Positions 55,922 to 64,000 of a stretch of DNA of 64,000 bases are shown here, piece after piece; the first letter of the stretch is position 1; every line of letters begins with the position of its first letter. Both the position numbers and the translations under genes were made by a program. The notes under the pieces were generated by a model. The model searched no databases. It was not told the DNA's origin and saw only the letters and a list, made by a program, of their open reading frames with translations. Source of the DNA: Pseudomonas sp. DTU12.3 (GTDB lineage Bacteria; Pseudomonadota; Gammaproteobacteria; Pseudomonadales; Pseudomonadaceae); NCBI RefSeq assembly GCF_004124275.1, contig NZ_CP027218.1, forward strand, positions 293,501-357,500, given 5' to 3'.

Positions 55922-57415
55922 TTACACCGCGAGCATGCGGCCGGTTTCTTCCAGATTCATGTGCCAGCTCAGCGCTTCACGCAGGATGTGCGGGGTGTGA
56001 CCACCGATTGCACAGGCCGCCGTGAAGTAGTCATTCAGCGCCTGACGGAAGTCCGGGTGCACACAGTTATCAATGATCACCCGCGCGCGCTCCCGTGGCG
56101 CCAGACCACGCAAGTCGGCCAGACCGACTTCGGTCACTAGAATGTCGACGTCGTGCTCGGTGTGGTCAACGTGGCTGACCATCGGCACCACGCTGGAGAT
56201 CGCGCCACCCTTGGCGATCGACTTGGTCACGAACACCGCCAGGTGCGCGTTGCGCGCGAAGTCACCCGAGCCACCGATGCCGTTCATCATCCGCGTACCG
56301 CAGACGTGGGTGGAATTGACGTTGCCGTAGATGTCGAACTCCAGCGCCGTGTTGATGCCGATGATGCCCAAGCGACGTACCACTTCCGGGTGGTTGGAGA
56401 TCTCCTGCGGACGCAACACCAGTTTGTCCTTGTACTTCTCCAGATTACCGAACACGTCGCTGTTGCGGCGCTCCGACAAAGTGATCGAGCTGCCCGAAGC
56501 AAAGCTCAGTTTGCCGGCATCGATCAGGTCGAATGTCGAATCCTGCAGCACTTCGGAATACATGGTCAGGTCTTCGAACGGTGAATCGATCAGGCCGCAC
56601 ATCACTGCGTTGGCAATATTGCCGATCCCGGCCTGCAACGGGCCGAGCTTGTTGGTCATGCGCCCGGCGTCGACTTCCTGCTTGAAGAACGTGATCAGGT
56701 GATCGGCGATGGCATTGGTGTCGACGTCCGGCGACGACACGGTGGACGGCGAATCCGGCTGCTGGGTGATGACGATGGCGACAATCTTCTCCGGCGGAAT
56801 CGGAATCGCCGTGCTGCCAATGCGGTCGTCGACTTTTACCAGCGGGATCGGCGTACGCGTCGGGCGATAAGTCGGAATATAGATGTCGTGCAAACCTTCG
56901 AGGTTGGCGTTGTGCGCCAGGTTGATCTCGACGATTACCTGTTTGGCGAAGATCGCGAAGCTCGCCGAGTTGCCCACCGACGTGGTCGGCACGATGTGGC
57001 CTTGCTCGGTAATGGCGACGGCTTCGATGACCGCGATGTCCGGCAGCTTCAGTTGCTGGTTGCGCAGTTGCTCAACGGTTTCCGACAGGTGCTGGTCGAT
57101 GAACATTACCTGGCCGGCGTTAATCGCCTTGCGCAAGGTGCTGTCGACCTGGAATGGCATGCGTCGCGACAGTACGCCGGCTTCGGTCAATTGCTTGTCG
57201 AGGTCGTTGCCCAGGCTGGCGCCGGTCATCAGGCTGATCTTCAGCGGCGTGACCTTGGCGCGCTCGGCCAGTGCGTGAGGAACGGCTTTGGCTTCGCCGG
57301 CACGGGTGAAACCGCTCATGCCGACGGTCATGCCGTCCTCAATCAGAGCGGCGGCGTCGGCGGCGCTCATCACTTTATCCAACAACGAAGGCAGGCGAAT
57401 ACGGTCACGGTACAT
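55922..57415 (-). CDS. acetyl-CoA hydrolase/CoA-transferase family protein
   Basis: A 497-residue family I CoA-transferase (PA5445-like; relatives include acetyl-CoA hydrolase and succinyl-CoA:acetate CoA-transferase). It has GMTVGMSGFTRAGEAKAVP near residue 30, GPLQAGIGNIANAV near 258, the catalytic-Glu block MYSEVLQDS near 286-294, and GIGGSGDFARNA near 390. The most likely reaction is CoA transfer between acetate and succinate, linking acetate use to the TCA cycle. Confidence 0.92.
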   Translation of the reverse strand: MYRDRIRLPSLLDKVMSAADAAALIEDGMTVGMSGFTRAGEAKAVPHALAERAKVTPLKISLMTGASLGNDLDKQLTEAGVLSRRMPFQVDSTLRKAINAGQVMFIDQHLSETVEQLRNQQLKLPDIAVIEAVAITEQGHIVPTTSVGNSASFAIFAKQVIVEINLAHNANLEGLHDIYIPTYRPTRTPIPLVKVDDRIGSTAIPIPPEKIVAIVITQQPDSPSTVSSPDVDTNAIADHLITFFKQEVDAGRMTNKLGPLQAGIGNIANAVMCGLIDSPFEDLTMYSEVLQDSTFDLIDAGKLSFASGSSITLSERRNSDVFGNLEKYKDKLVLRPQEISNHPEVVRRLGIIGINTALEFDIYGNVNSTHVCGTRMMNGIGGSGDFARNAHLAVFVTKSIAKGGAISSVVPMVSHVDHTEHDVDILVTEVGLADLRGLAPRERARVIIDNCVHPDFRQALNDYFTAACAIGGHTPHILREALSWHMNLEETGRMLAV

Positions 57416-57583
57416 GGATTATTATCTCGGGAAGCGAGTAGCAGGATGCGCAGTCTAGTGAATTTGACGGGCGCCTGTCCCGCTACCAAGGTCGCAAACG
57501 AGGCGTCTATTCAGCGGGTTTCAAGTAAAACACCGTTACCGGATCTGCAACAACGCGGCAAATTGTCCGACTGTTTGCGCAAA

Positions 57584-57612
57584 CAAAAACGCCCCAACAA
57601 GTCGGGGCGTTC
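57584..57612 (-). terminator. rho-independent terminator of the pnt operon
   Basis: Stem AACGCCCC/GGGGCGTT with five T on the minus strand, 18 bases after the pntB stop. Confidence 0.9.
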
Positions 57613-57629
57613 GGTGCAACAGCGGAGGA

Positions 57630-59063
57630 TTACTCGACCGCTTTGACCATGTCTTCGATGACTTTCTTCGCGTCGCCGAAAACCATCATGGTCTTGTCCA
57701 GATAGAACAGCTCGTTGTCCAGGCCGGCATAGCCGCTGGCCATCGAGCGCTTGTTGACGATGATGGTCTTGGCCTTGAACGCTTCGAGAATCGGCATGCC
57801 GGCAATCGGCGACTTCGGATCGTTCTTCGCGGCCGGGTTGACCACGTCGTTCGCGCCGAGCACCAGCACCACGTCGGCCTGACCGAACTCGGAGTTGATG
57901 TCTTCCATCTCGAACACCTGGTCGTAAGGCACTTCGGCCTCGGCGAGCAGAACGTTCATGTGCCCCGGCATACGACCGGCAACCGGGTGGATCGCGTACT
58001 TCACGGTCACGCCACGGTGGGTCAGCTTCTCGGTCAGCTCTTTCAGCGCATGTTGTGCACGCGCTACTGCCAAGCCATAACCCGGCACAATGATTACGGT
58101 GTCGGCGTTGGTCAGCAGGAAAGTCGCGTCGTCAGCCGAACCGGATTTCACCGGACGGGCTTCTTTCGCACCGGCGGGACCTGCATCGGCCGTGTTGCCG
58201 AAACCGCCGAGCAGTACATTAAAGAAGGAACGGTTCATCGCCTTGCACATGATGTACGAGAGGATCGCACCGCTCGAACCCACCAGGGAACCGGCAATGA
58301 TCAGCATCGAGTTGTTCAGCGAGAAGCCGATACCTGCCGCCGCCCAGCCCGAGTAGCTGTTAAGCATCGACACCACCACCGGCATGTCGGCGCCACCGAT
58401 CGGGATGATGATCAGCACACCCATCACGAACGCCAGCGCCAGCATCAGCGCGAACGCAGTGAGGTTACCGGTGAACATGAAGGTCAGGCCGAGAGCGAGC
58501 GTGGCCAGACCCAATACTGCGTTGAGCTTGTGCTGACCGGCAAACTGTACGGGTGCGCCCTGGAACAGCCGGAACTTGTACTTGCCCGAGAGCTTACCGA
58601 ACGCAATCACCGAACCGGAGAAGGTGATCGCACCGATGGCTGCGCCGAGGAACAGCTCCAGACGGTTGCCCGTCGGGATCGAGTCGCCGAGCTGTTTAAC
58701 GATACCCAGCGATTGCGGTTCAACGACTGCGGCGATAGCGATGAACACTGCCGCAAGGCCGATCATGCTGTGCATGAAGGCGACGAGTTCCGGCATCTTG
58801 GTCATTTCAACGCGTTTGGCCATGATCGAACCGGCGGTGCCGCCGACCAGCAGGCCAACGATCACGTAACCGATACCGGCAGTGGCCAGCTCAGCCCCGA
58901 GCTTATAGATGAGGCCGACGGTGGTGAGGATCGCCAACGCCATGCCGAGCATGCCGAACAGGTTGCCGCGCCGCGAGGTCGTCGGGTGCGATAGGCCTTT
59001 GAGGGCCTGGATAAAGCAGATCGACGCGATCAGGTAGAGCGTCGTGACGAGATTCATGCTCAT
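57630..59063 (-). CDS. pntB: NAD(P) transhydrogenase beta subunit
   Basis: Membrane (dII) and NADP(H)-binding (dIII) part of the proton-pumping transhydrogenase. 477 residues: about eight or nine hydrophobic segments to about residue 270, then a soluble dIII domain with the NADP loop VPGYGLAVARAQHAL (about 325-339) and GANDVVNPAA. Its start overlaps the stop of the previous gene (TAATG). Confidence 0.95.
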   Translation of the reverse strand: MSMNLVTTLYLIASICFIQALKGLSHPTTSRRGNLFGMLGMALAILTTVGLIYKLGAELATAGIGYVIVGLLVGGTAGSIMAKRVEMTKMPELVAFMHSMIGLAAVFIAIAAVVEPQSLGIVKQLGDSIPTGNRLELFLGAAIGAITFSGSVIAFGKLSGKYKFRLFQGAPVQFAGQHKLNAVLGLATLALGLTFMFTGNLTAFALMLALAFVMGVLIIIPIGGADMPVVVSMLNSYSGWAAAGIGFSLNNSMLIIAGSLVGSSGAILSYIMCKAMNRSFFNVLLGGFGNTADAGPAGAKEARPVKSGSADDATFLLTNADTVIIVPGYGLAVARAQHALKELTEKLTHRGVTVKYAIHPVAGRMPGHMNVLLAEAEVPYDQVFEMEDINSEFGQADVVLVLGANDVVNPAAKNDPKSPIAGMPILEAFKAKTIIVNKRSMASGYAGLDNELFYLDKTMMVFGDAKKVIEDMVKAVE

Positions 59064-59383
59064 TACTTCGGCGCCTCTTCTTTTACTTTCGGGGCTTTCT
59101 TCTTGAACATCTCAAGCATGCGGCGGGTGACCAGGAAGCCACCGAACACGTTGACCGCAGCCAGCGCCACGGCGAGGGTGCCCATGGTTTTGCCCAGCGG
59201 CGTGACGGTCAGTGCGGCCGCGAGCATGGCGCCGACGATCACGATTGCCGAGATGGCGTTAGTCACTGCCATCAATGGCGTGTGCAGCGCAGGTGTAACG
59301 TTCCAGACCACGTGGTAACCGACATAAATCGCCAGCACGAAGATGATCAGGTTGTAGATACCGGGGGAGATAAGCTCTTCCAT
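59063..59383 (-). CDS. pntAB: NAD(P) transhydrogenase alpha subunit, membrane part
   Basis: 106-residue membrane segment (dII, alpha part) that in E. coli is fused to the NAD domain. Three hydrophobic helices and a charged C-terminal tail ([13 protein letters not shown]). Between pntAA (15 bases away) and pntB (overlap), giving the three-subunit arrangement common in Pseudomonas. Confidence 0.94.
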   Translation of the reverse strand: MEELISPGIYNLIIFVLAIYVGYHVVWNVTPALHTPLMAVTNAISAIVIVGAMLAAALTVTPLGKTMGTLAVALAAVNVFGGFLVTRRMLEMFKKKAPKVKEEAPK

Positions 59384-59398
59384 CGTCTGAATCCCTGC

Positions 59399-60520
59399 TT
59401 AGGCGTTTTTGCGGATGACTTGGCCGTCGCGGCACATCAGGCACGCGGCGACGATGTCGTCTTCGAGGTTGACGTCGAACTGGCCTTCTTTGGTGAACAC
59501 CAGCTTGAGGAAGTCCAGCAGGTTGCGCGCGTACAGTGCCGAGGCGTCTGCAGCGACTTCGCCGGCCAGATTGGTCGGGCCGCAAATGGTCACGCCATTC
59601 TCGATCACGACTTGATCAGCCACGGTCAGCGGGCAGTTGCCACCCTGAGCCGCGGCGAGGTCGATGACTACCGAGCCTGGTTTCATCTGCGCCACGGTGT
59701 CGGCGCTCAACAGCGTCGGCGCCTTGCGGCCGGGAATCAGCGCGGTGGTGATGACGATGTCAGCCTGTTTCGCGCGTTCGTGTACGGCCTGCGCCTGACG
59801 CTGCATCCAGCTCGCCGGCATTGGCCGCGCGTAACCGCCGACACCGACGGCGCATTCACGCTCTTCATCGGTCTCGTAAGGCACGTCGACGAACTTGGCG
59901 CCGAGGGATTCGATCTGCTCTTTTACCGCCGGACGCACGTCGGACGCTTCGATCACCGCACCCAGGCGTTTCGCCGTGGCAATCGCCTGCAACCCGGCCA
60001 CGCCAGCGCCAAGAATCAGCACGCGCGCCGCTTTCACGGTGCCCGCAGCGGTCATCAGCATCGGCATGAAACGCGGATAGTGGTGAGCGGCCAGCAACAC
60101 AGCCTTATAGCCGGCAATGTTCGCCTGGGACGACAACACATCGAGACTCTGCGCGCGCGAGGTGCGTGGCGCCGCTTCGAGGGCAAACGCGGTAATGCCG
60201 CATTCGGCCATCTTCGCGATAGTTTCGTTGTTGAACGGGTTGAGCATGCCCACCAGCACCGTACCGCGCTTGATCAGCGTCAGTTCGGCATCGCTTGGGG
60301 CGACCACTTTGAGAATCAGCTCGGCGCCAAACGCATCATTGGCACTGCCAATGGTTGCGCCTGCCGCTTCATAGGCACTGTCGACAACACTGGCTTTAAC
60401 GCCGGCGCCGGTTTGCACAGTGACCTTATGACCTTGGCTGATCAGCTTTTTAATGGTTTCCGGGGTTGCAGCAACCCGTGTTTCACCGGTCTGGGTTTCG
60501 AGAGGAACACCAATGTGCAC
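59399..60520 (-). CDS. pntAA: NAD(P) transhydrogenase alpha subunit, NAD-binding part
   Basis: dI domain that transfers hydride between NAD(H) and the NADP(H) site on PntB. The GTG at 60520 (MHIGVPLETQTGETRVAATP) has AGGAG eight bases upstream and gives 373 residues; a longer in-frame start is not supported. NAD fold VLILGAGVAGLQAI (about 167-180) and the RQD-type loop region (YETDEERECAVGVGGYA). The operon makes NADPH or NADH at the expense of the proton gradient. Confidence 0.95.
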   Translation of the reverse strand: MHIGVPLETQTGETRVAATPETIKKLISQGHKVTVQTGAGVKASVVDSAYEAAGATIGSANDAFGAELILKVVAPSDAELTLIKRGTVLVGMLNPFNNETIAKMAECGITAFALEAAPRTSRAQSLDVLSSQANIAGYKAVLLAAHHYPRFMPMLMTAAGTVKAARVLILGAGVAGLQAIATAKRLGAVIEASDVRPAVKEQIESLGAKFVDVPYETDEERECAVGVGGYARPMPASWMQRQAQAVHERAKQADIVITTALIPGRKAPTLLSADTVAQMKPGSVVIDLAAAQGGNCPLTVADQVVIENGVTICGPTNLAGEVAADASALYARNLLDFLKLVFTKEGQFDVNLEDDIVAACLMCRDGQVIRKNA

Positions 60521-60953
60521 GTCAAATCTCCTGCGTGATCTTATTGAGTAAACCCATGCACTACGGATGGTGCGACTGGGGCGGCCGATCAGCACGATCC
60601 CGCCAAATCAGGGCGGGGCGCGGCATTTTGCAGGCGAACTTTATGCCCTTCAAGGGATTATGACGGGTGACGGAAAATTAACTACAAGTCATACCGTGAC
60701 CGAATGTCGCACATGGACGGTCGAATCCCTTACAGGCCGTGCCCTGCAAGGATTCTGGCTGAATAACGAAAAATTTCTTATCGGTGGCGTGAATAGGCAG
60801 TAATGAGTCGTTGATGAAGGCTCAAAGCCACGTGGTCAGGCGCTTGTGGGACGTCTGTACGACTTTTGGGTACAGTCAGTGAAATTGCGACAAATAGTTA
60901 TATCTGTAGGGCTTCTATTTTCCTGACTACGGGGTTAGTTATCGCTGTAAGCC
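60521..60953. other. intergenic region upstream of pntAA
   Basis: 433 bases without a supportable gene. It must hold the pnt promoter. It contains a small hairpin CCCGCC-AAATCA-GGGCGGG near 60600-60617 and CTGTAC-N9-GTACAG at 60855-60875, a spaced palindrome like the half-sites upstream of the DUF1127 gene. Confidence 0.5.
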
Positions 60954-60954
60954 T

Positions 60955-61854
60955 TTATCCTTCTAGGCTGTAGCTCTGTGCCTGATTCACCAGCCAGTCA
61001 CGAAATGCCTTTAACGACGCCGATTCGACTTTTCGCTCGGGAATCATCAGGTAATAGGCCTTGATGCTGGAGAGTGCCTGCGGGTTGGCAATCACCAGAC
61101 GCTTCTCGGCCAGCTCGCGCTGAATCAGGAACGGCGGAATCAGCGCAATGCCCATGTCGTGCATGGCCGCTTGGGCGAGCATGGAGAATAGCTCGTAGCG
61201 CGGGCCTGTCATGTCGCGGGGGATATTCAGCTGTTGCGAGTTGAACCACTGGCGCCAGGCATAAGGCCGCGTGGTCTGCTGCAGCAGTGGCAGTTCAGCG
61301 ATGGCTTCGGCTGTCAGATGCGTCTTGTTGCCGAGTAGGGCAGGGCTGCACACCGGCATCGGATTCTCGCCCATCAGCCTGTGGGATTCGGTACCGGACC
61401 AATCGGCATCGCCGAAGTAGATCGCTGCATCGAATTCGGTGTCGGCAAACAGAAAGGGCCGGGTGCGGTTGGTCAGGTTGACCGTGACTTCCGGGTGCTT
61501 GAGCTGGAAATCCTTGAGGCGCGGCAGCAGCCACTGCGTGCCGAACGTCGGCACCACCGCCAGTTCGATCACATTGGTGCCTTGCTGGCCCATCACCGAC
61601 AGCGTGTCGCGCTCCACTGCATCCAGTTGCGTGGCGACCCGACGACTGTAGGAAAGTCCCGCCTCGGTCAGCTTCACCCCGCGTCGCGAACGGCGGAACA
61701 GTTCGACGCTGAGGAACTCCTCAAGGCTGGCGATCTGTCGGCAAATCGCGCCCTGGGTGAGGGAAAGCTCTTCGGCGGCCCGGGTAAAACTCTCGTGGCG
61801 TGCGGCAGCCTCGAAGCTGATCAGGGCGGTGGTACTGGGGATCTTCCTGCGCAT
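60955..61854 (-). CDS. gcdR: LysR-type regulator GcdR
   Basis: A 299-residue LysR-family regulator with an N-terminal helix-turn-helix (ALISFEAAARHESFTRAAE, then LTQGAICRQIASLEEFL) and a LysR effector domain (FGTQWLLPRL near 104). Divergent from gcdH across 158 bases, so it is the likely activator of glutarate catabolism (GcdR). The ATG at 61854 is preferred: GAGG lies nine bases upstream. Confidence 0.9.
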   Translation of the reverse strand: MRRKIPSTTALISFEAAARHESFTRAAEELSLTQGAICRQIASLEEFLSVELFRRSRRGVKLTEAGLSYSRRVATQLDAVERDTLSVMGQQGTNVIELAVVPTFGTQWLLPRLKDFQLKHPEVTVNLTNRTRPFLFADTEFDAAIYFGDADWSGTESHRLMGENPMPVCSPALLGNKTHLTAEAIAELPLLQQTTRPYAWRQWFNSQQLNIPRDMTGPRYELFSMLAQAAMHDMGIALIPPFLIQRELAEKRLVIANPQALSSIKAYYLMIPERKVESASLKAFRDWLVNQAQSYSLEG

Positions 61855-62012
61855 GTACATCAACCTCACTAATGCGCCGCATAAAAGGCATTTCGCGACG
61901 TTTCGGAGTGAGAAATTAGCACAACAGAATGCGAAATCCTCGTTTGCCGCGACGGCGAACCACGCCTAGGATCAATGCCACGTTAATTCACCCGATTTGC
62001 GAGGACACACTC

Positions 62013-63194
62013 ATGGGCGGTAAAGCTAGCTTCAACTGGATCGATCCCCTGCTGCTGGATCAACAGCTCACCGAAGAAGAGCGCATGATCCGCGACACCG
62101 CCGAGCAGTTCGCTCAACAGAGCCTCGCACCGCGTGTTCTCGAAGCTTTCCGTCATGAGAAGACTGACCCGGCGATCTTTCGCGAAATGGGTGAAGTCGG
62201 CCTGTTGGGTGCGACCATCCCCGAGCAGTACGGTGGCAGCGGCCTCAACTACGTAAGCTACGGCCTGATTGCTCGCGAAGTGGAGCGGGTCGACTCCGGC
62301 TACCGCTCGATGATGAGCGTGCAGTCCTCGCTGGTAATGGTGCCGATCAACGAATTCGGTACCGAAGCACAGAAACAGAAATACCTGCCGAAACTGGCTT
62401 CCGGTGAATGGATCGGCTGCTTCGGTCTGACCGAGCCGAACCACGGTTCCGACCCGGGCGCGATGATCACCCGTGCACGCAAAGTCGAAGGCGGTTACAG
62501 CCTGACCGGCGCGAAGATGTGGATCACCAACAGCCCGATCGCTGATGTGTTCGTGGTCTGGGGTAAGGACGATGCCGGCGACATCCGTGGTTTTGTACTG
62601 GAGAAGGGCTGGAAAGGCCTCAGCGCTCCGGCGATTCACGGCAAGGTTGGCCTGCGCGCGTCGATCACCGGCGAGATCGTCATGGACAACGTGTTCGTCC
62701 CGGAAGAGAACATCTTCCCGGAAGTGCGCGGTCTGAAAGGCCCATTCACCTGCCTCAACTCTGCGCGCTACGGCATTTCCTGGGGCGCACTGGGCGCTGC
62801 CGAGTTCTGCTGGCACACCGCTCGCCAGTACACACTGGATCGTCAGCAGTTCGGTCGTCCATTGGCCGCTACTCAGTTGATCCAGAAAAAGCTGGCCGAC
62901 ATGCAGACCGAGATCACGCTGGCCCTGCAAGGTTGCTTGCGTCTGGGTCGAATGAAGGATGAAGGCACGGCGGCGGTCGAAATCACTTCGATCATGAAGC
63001 GCAACTCGTGCGGCAAGTCGCTGGACATCGCCCGTATGGCGCGCGACATGTTGGGTGGTAACGGTATCTCCGATGAGTTCGGCGTGGCGCGTCACCTGGT
63101 CAACCTGGAAGTGGTAAATACCTATGAAGGTACTCATGACGTCCATGCGCTGATCCTCGGGCGTGCGCAAACCGGTCTGCAGGCGTTCTATTAA
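62013..63194 (+). CDS. gcdH: glutaryl-CoA dehydrogenase
   Basis: Oxidises and decarboxylates glutaryl-CoA to crotonyl-CoA in lysine/tryptophan degradation. The 393-residue acyl-CoA dehydrogenase has a FAD-binding stretch [14 protein letters not shown] (about 137-150), [13 protein letters not shown], and catalytic Glu372 in [17 protein letters not shown]. An ATG at 62013 is preceded by GAGGACAC; in-frame upstream sequence lies in the promoter. Followed 13 bases on by the CoA-transferase gene, forming an operon. Confidence 0.96.
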   Translation: MGGKASFNWIDPLLLDQQLTEEERMIRDTAEQFAQQSLAPRVLEAFRHEKTDPAIFREMGEVGLLGATIPEQYGGSGLNYVSYGLIAREVERVDSGYRSMMSVQSSLVMVPINEFGTEAQKQKYLPKLASGEWIGCFGLTEPNHGSDPGAMITRARKVEGGYSLTGAKMWITNSPIADVFVVWGKDDAGDIRGFVLEKGWKGLSAPAIHGKVGLRASITGEIVMDNVFVPEENIFPEVRGLKGPFTCLNSARYGISWGALGAAEFCWHTARQYTLDRQQFGRPLAATQLIQKKLADMQTEITLALQGCLRLGRMKDEGTAAVEITSIMKRNSCGKSLDIARMARDMLGGNGISDEFGVARHLVNLEVVNTYEGTHDVHALILGRAQTGLQAFY

Positions 63195-63207
63195 TAGGAG
63201 AGCGACC

Positions 63208-64000
63208 ATGGGCGCGCTGTCGCATCTGCGGGTACTGGATTTATCGCGAGTGCTGGCCGGGCCATGGGCCGGGCAGATCCTCGCCGACCTTGGCGCCGAA
63301 GTGATCAAGGTCGAGCGCCCGGGTAATGGTGACGACACTCGTGCCTGGGGGCCGCCCTTCCTTAAGGACGCTTACGGCGAGAACACGTCAGAAGCGGCTT
63401 ATTACCTGTCAGCCAATCGCAACAAGCAATCGGTGACCATCGACTTCACGCGTCCTGAGGGGCAGAAGCTGGTGCGGGACTTGGCGGCAAAGTCCGACAT
63501 CCTTATCGAGAACTTCAAGGTCGGTGGTCTCGCGGCGTATGGGCTGGACTATGAGTCGCTGAAGGCACTCAACCCGAACCTGATCTATTGCTCCATTACC
63601 GGGTTTGGCCAGACTGGGCCGTATGCCAAGCGTGCGGGCTATGACTTCATGATTCAGGGGCTGGGCGGGCTGATGAGTCTGACCGGTCGACCTGAGGGTG
63701 ACGAAGGGGCTGGGCCGGTAAAGGTTGGCGTAGCGTTGACGGATATCCTGACGGGGCTGTATTCGACTGTCGCGATACTGGCGGCGTTGGCTCATCGCGA
63801 TCACGACGGTGGTGGTCAGCACATCGATATGGCGTTGCTGGATGTCCAGGTTGCGTGTCTGGCTAACCAGGCGATGAACTATCTGACCACAGGCAATGCA
63901 CCCAAGCGTCTGGGTAATGCTCATCCGAATATCGTTCCCTATCAGGATTTCCCTACGGCTGACGGTGACTTCATTCTTACCGTGGGTAATGACGGGCAGT
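63208..64000 (+). CDS. class III CoA-transferase (glutarate CoA-transferase), partial
   Basis: The first 264 residues of a CaiB/BaiF-family CoA-transferase, cut by the window end. Signatures are LRVLDLSRVLAGPWAGQILA at the N terminus, GADVIK-like GAEVIKVE, and the catalytic-Asp block IDMALLDVQVA near 207-217. With gcdH just upstream it probably transfers CoA from succinyl-CoA to glutarate, feeding GcdH. A TAGGAGAG site precedes the ATG. Confidence 0.93.
   Translation, partial: MGALSHLRVLDLSRVLAGPWAGQILADLGAEVIKVERPGNGDDTRAWGPPFLKDAYGENTSEAAYYLSANRNKQSVTIDFTRPEGQKLVRDLAAKSDILIENFKVGGLAAYGLDYESLKALNPNLIYCSITGFGQTGPYAKRAGYDFMIQGLGGLMSLTGRPEGDEGAGPVKVGVALTDILTGLYSTVAILAALAHRDHDGGGQHIDMALLDVQVACLANQAMNYLTTGNAPKRLGNAHPNIVPYQDFPTADGDFILTVGNDGQ

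Noticed and set aside
60567..60803. 78-codon frame in the pntAA upstream region
   Set aside because: No ribosome site, no recognisable family, and composition consistent with non-coding DNA.

Overview
The window is chromosomal DNA of a fluorescent-group Pseudomonas. The evidence is the gene order (dgcH-dsbA-cytochrome c4/c5-engB-ersA-polA-thrB-znu, the cox cluster, trpI/trpBA, pntAB, gcdR/gcdH), the GC-rich codon use and several families of Pseudomonas REP palindromes. Genes such as polA, znuABC and trpBA lie near the replication origin in this genus, so the window is probably origin-proximal (inference). I see no rRNA, tRNA, CRISPR array, prophage or intact insertion sequence. The right end cuts through a CoA-transferase gene.

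Layout. 0.1-5 kb (minus strand): diguanylate cyclase, an EEP-family phosphatase/nuclease, DsbA and two periplasmic cytochromes c. 5-9 kb: engB and polA converge on an intergenic region holding an ErsA/Spot 42-position small RNA with its own sigma22-like promoter. 9-14.3 kb: a DUF2782 gene, thrB and the zinc-uptake locus znuA/zur-znuC-znuB around a Zur box. 14.3-19.3 kb: catalase HPII and the methionine importer metNIQ. 19.4-20.0 kb: four head-to-tail 152-bp repeats. 20-28.7 kb: the aa3/caa3-type cytochrome oxidase cluster with heme A synthesis and copper-insertion genes. 29-33.5 kb: a hypothetical gene, a SulP transporter next to a beta-carbonic anhydrase, and a radical SAM gene behind a perfect LexA box. 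33.7 kb: a small orphan EF-hand-type protein. 34-38 kb: a three-subunit membrane gluconate-type dehydrogenase. 38-48 kb: a periplasmic tyrosine phosphatase, yheV-prlC, gamma-carbonic anhydrase, a HAD phosphatase, a lipoprotein metallopeptidase, paired small lipoproteins, paired DUF1161 proteins, OsmC, a flavin monooxygenase, dodecin and a DUF883 protein. 48-51.8 kb: trpI divergent from trpBA. 52-55 kb: a DUF4105 protein and three tandem DUF2388 paralogues. 55-64 kb: DUF1127 protein, CoA-transferase, the pnt transhydrogenase operon, then gcdR, gcdH and a class III CoA-transferase for glutarate catabolism.

Most of the window is conserved housekeeping and energy metabolism: respiration (cytochromes c, caa3 oxidase, gluconate dehydrogenase, transhydrogenase), metal and amino-acid acquisition, and oxidative-stress defence. 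I find no convincing multi-gene new system. The parts most worth a second look are the 152-bp tandem array and its dispersed relative, the orphan EF-hand protein, a 37-residue frame bridging coxA and ctaG, the DUF2388 triplet beside the DUF4105 gene, and the regulatory sites for ErsA, LexA, Zur and TrpI.
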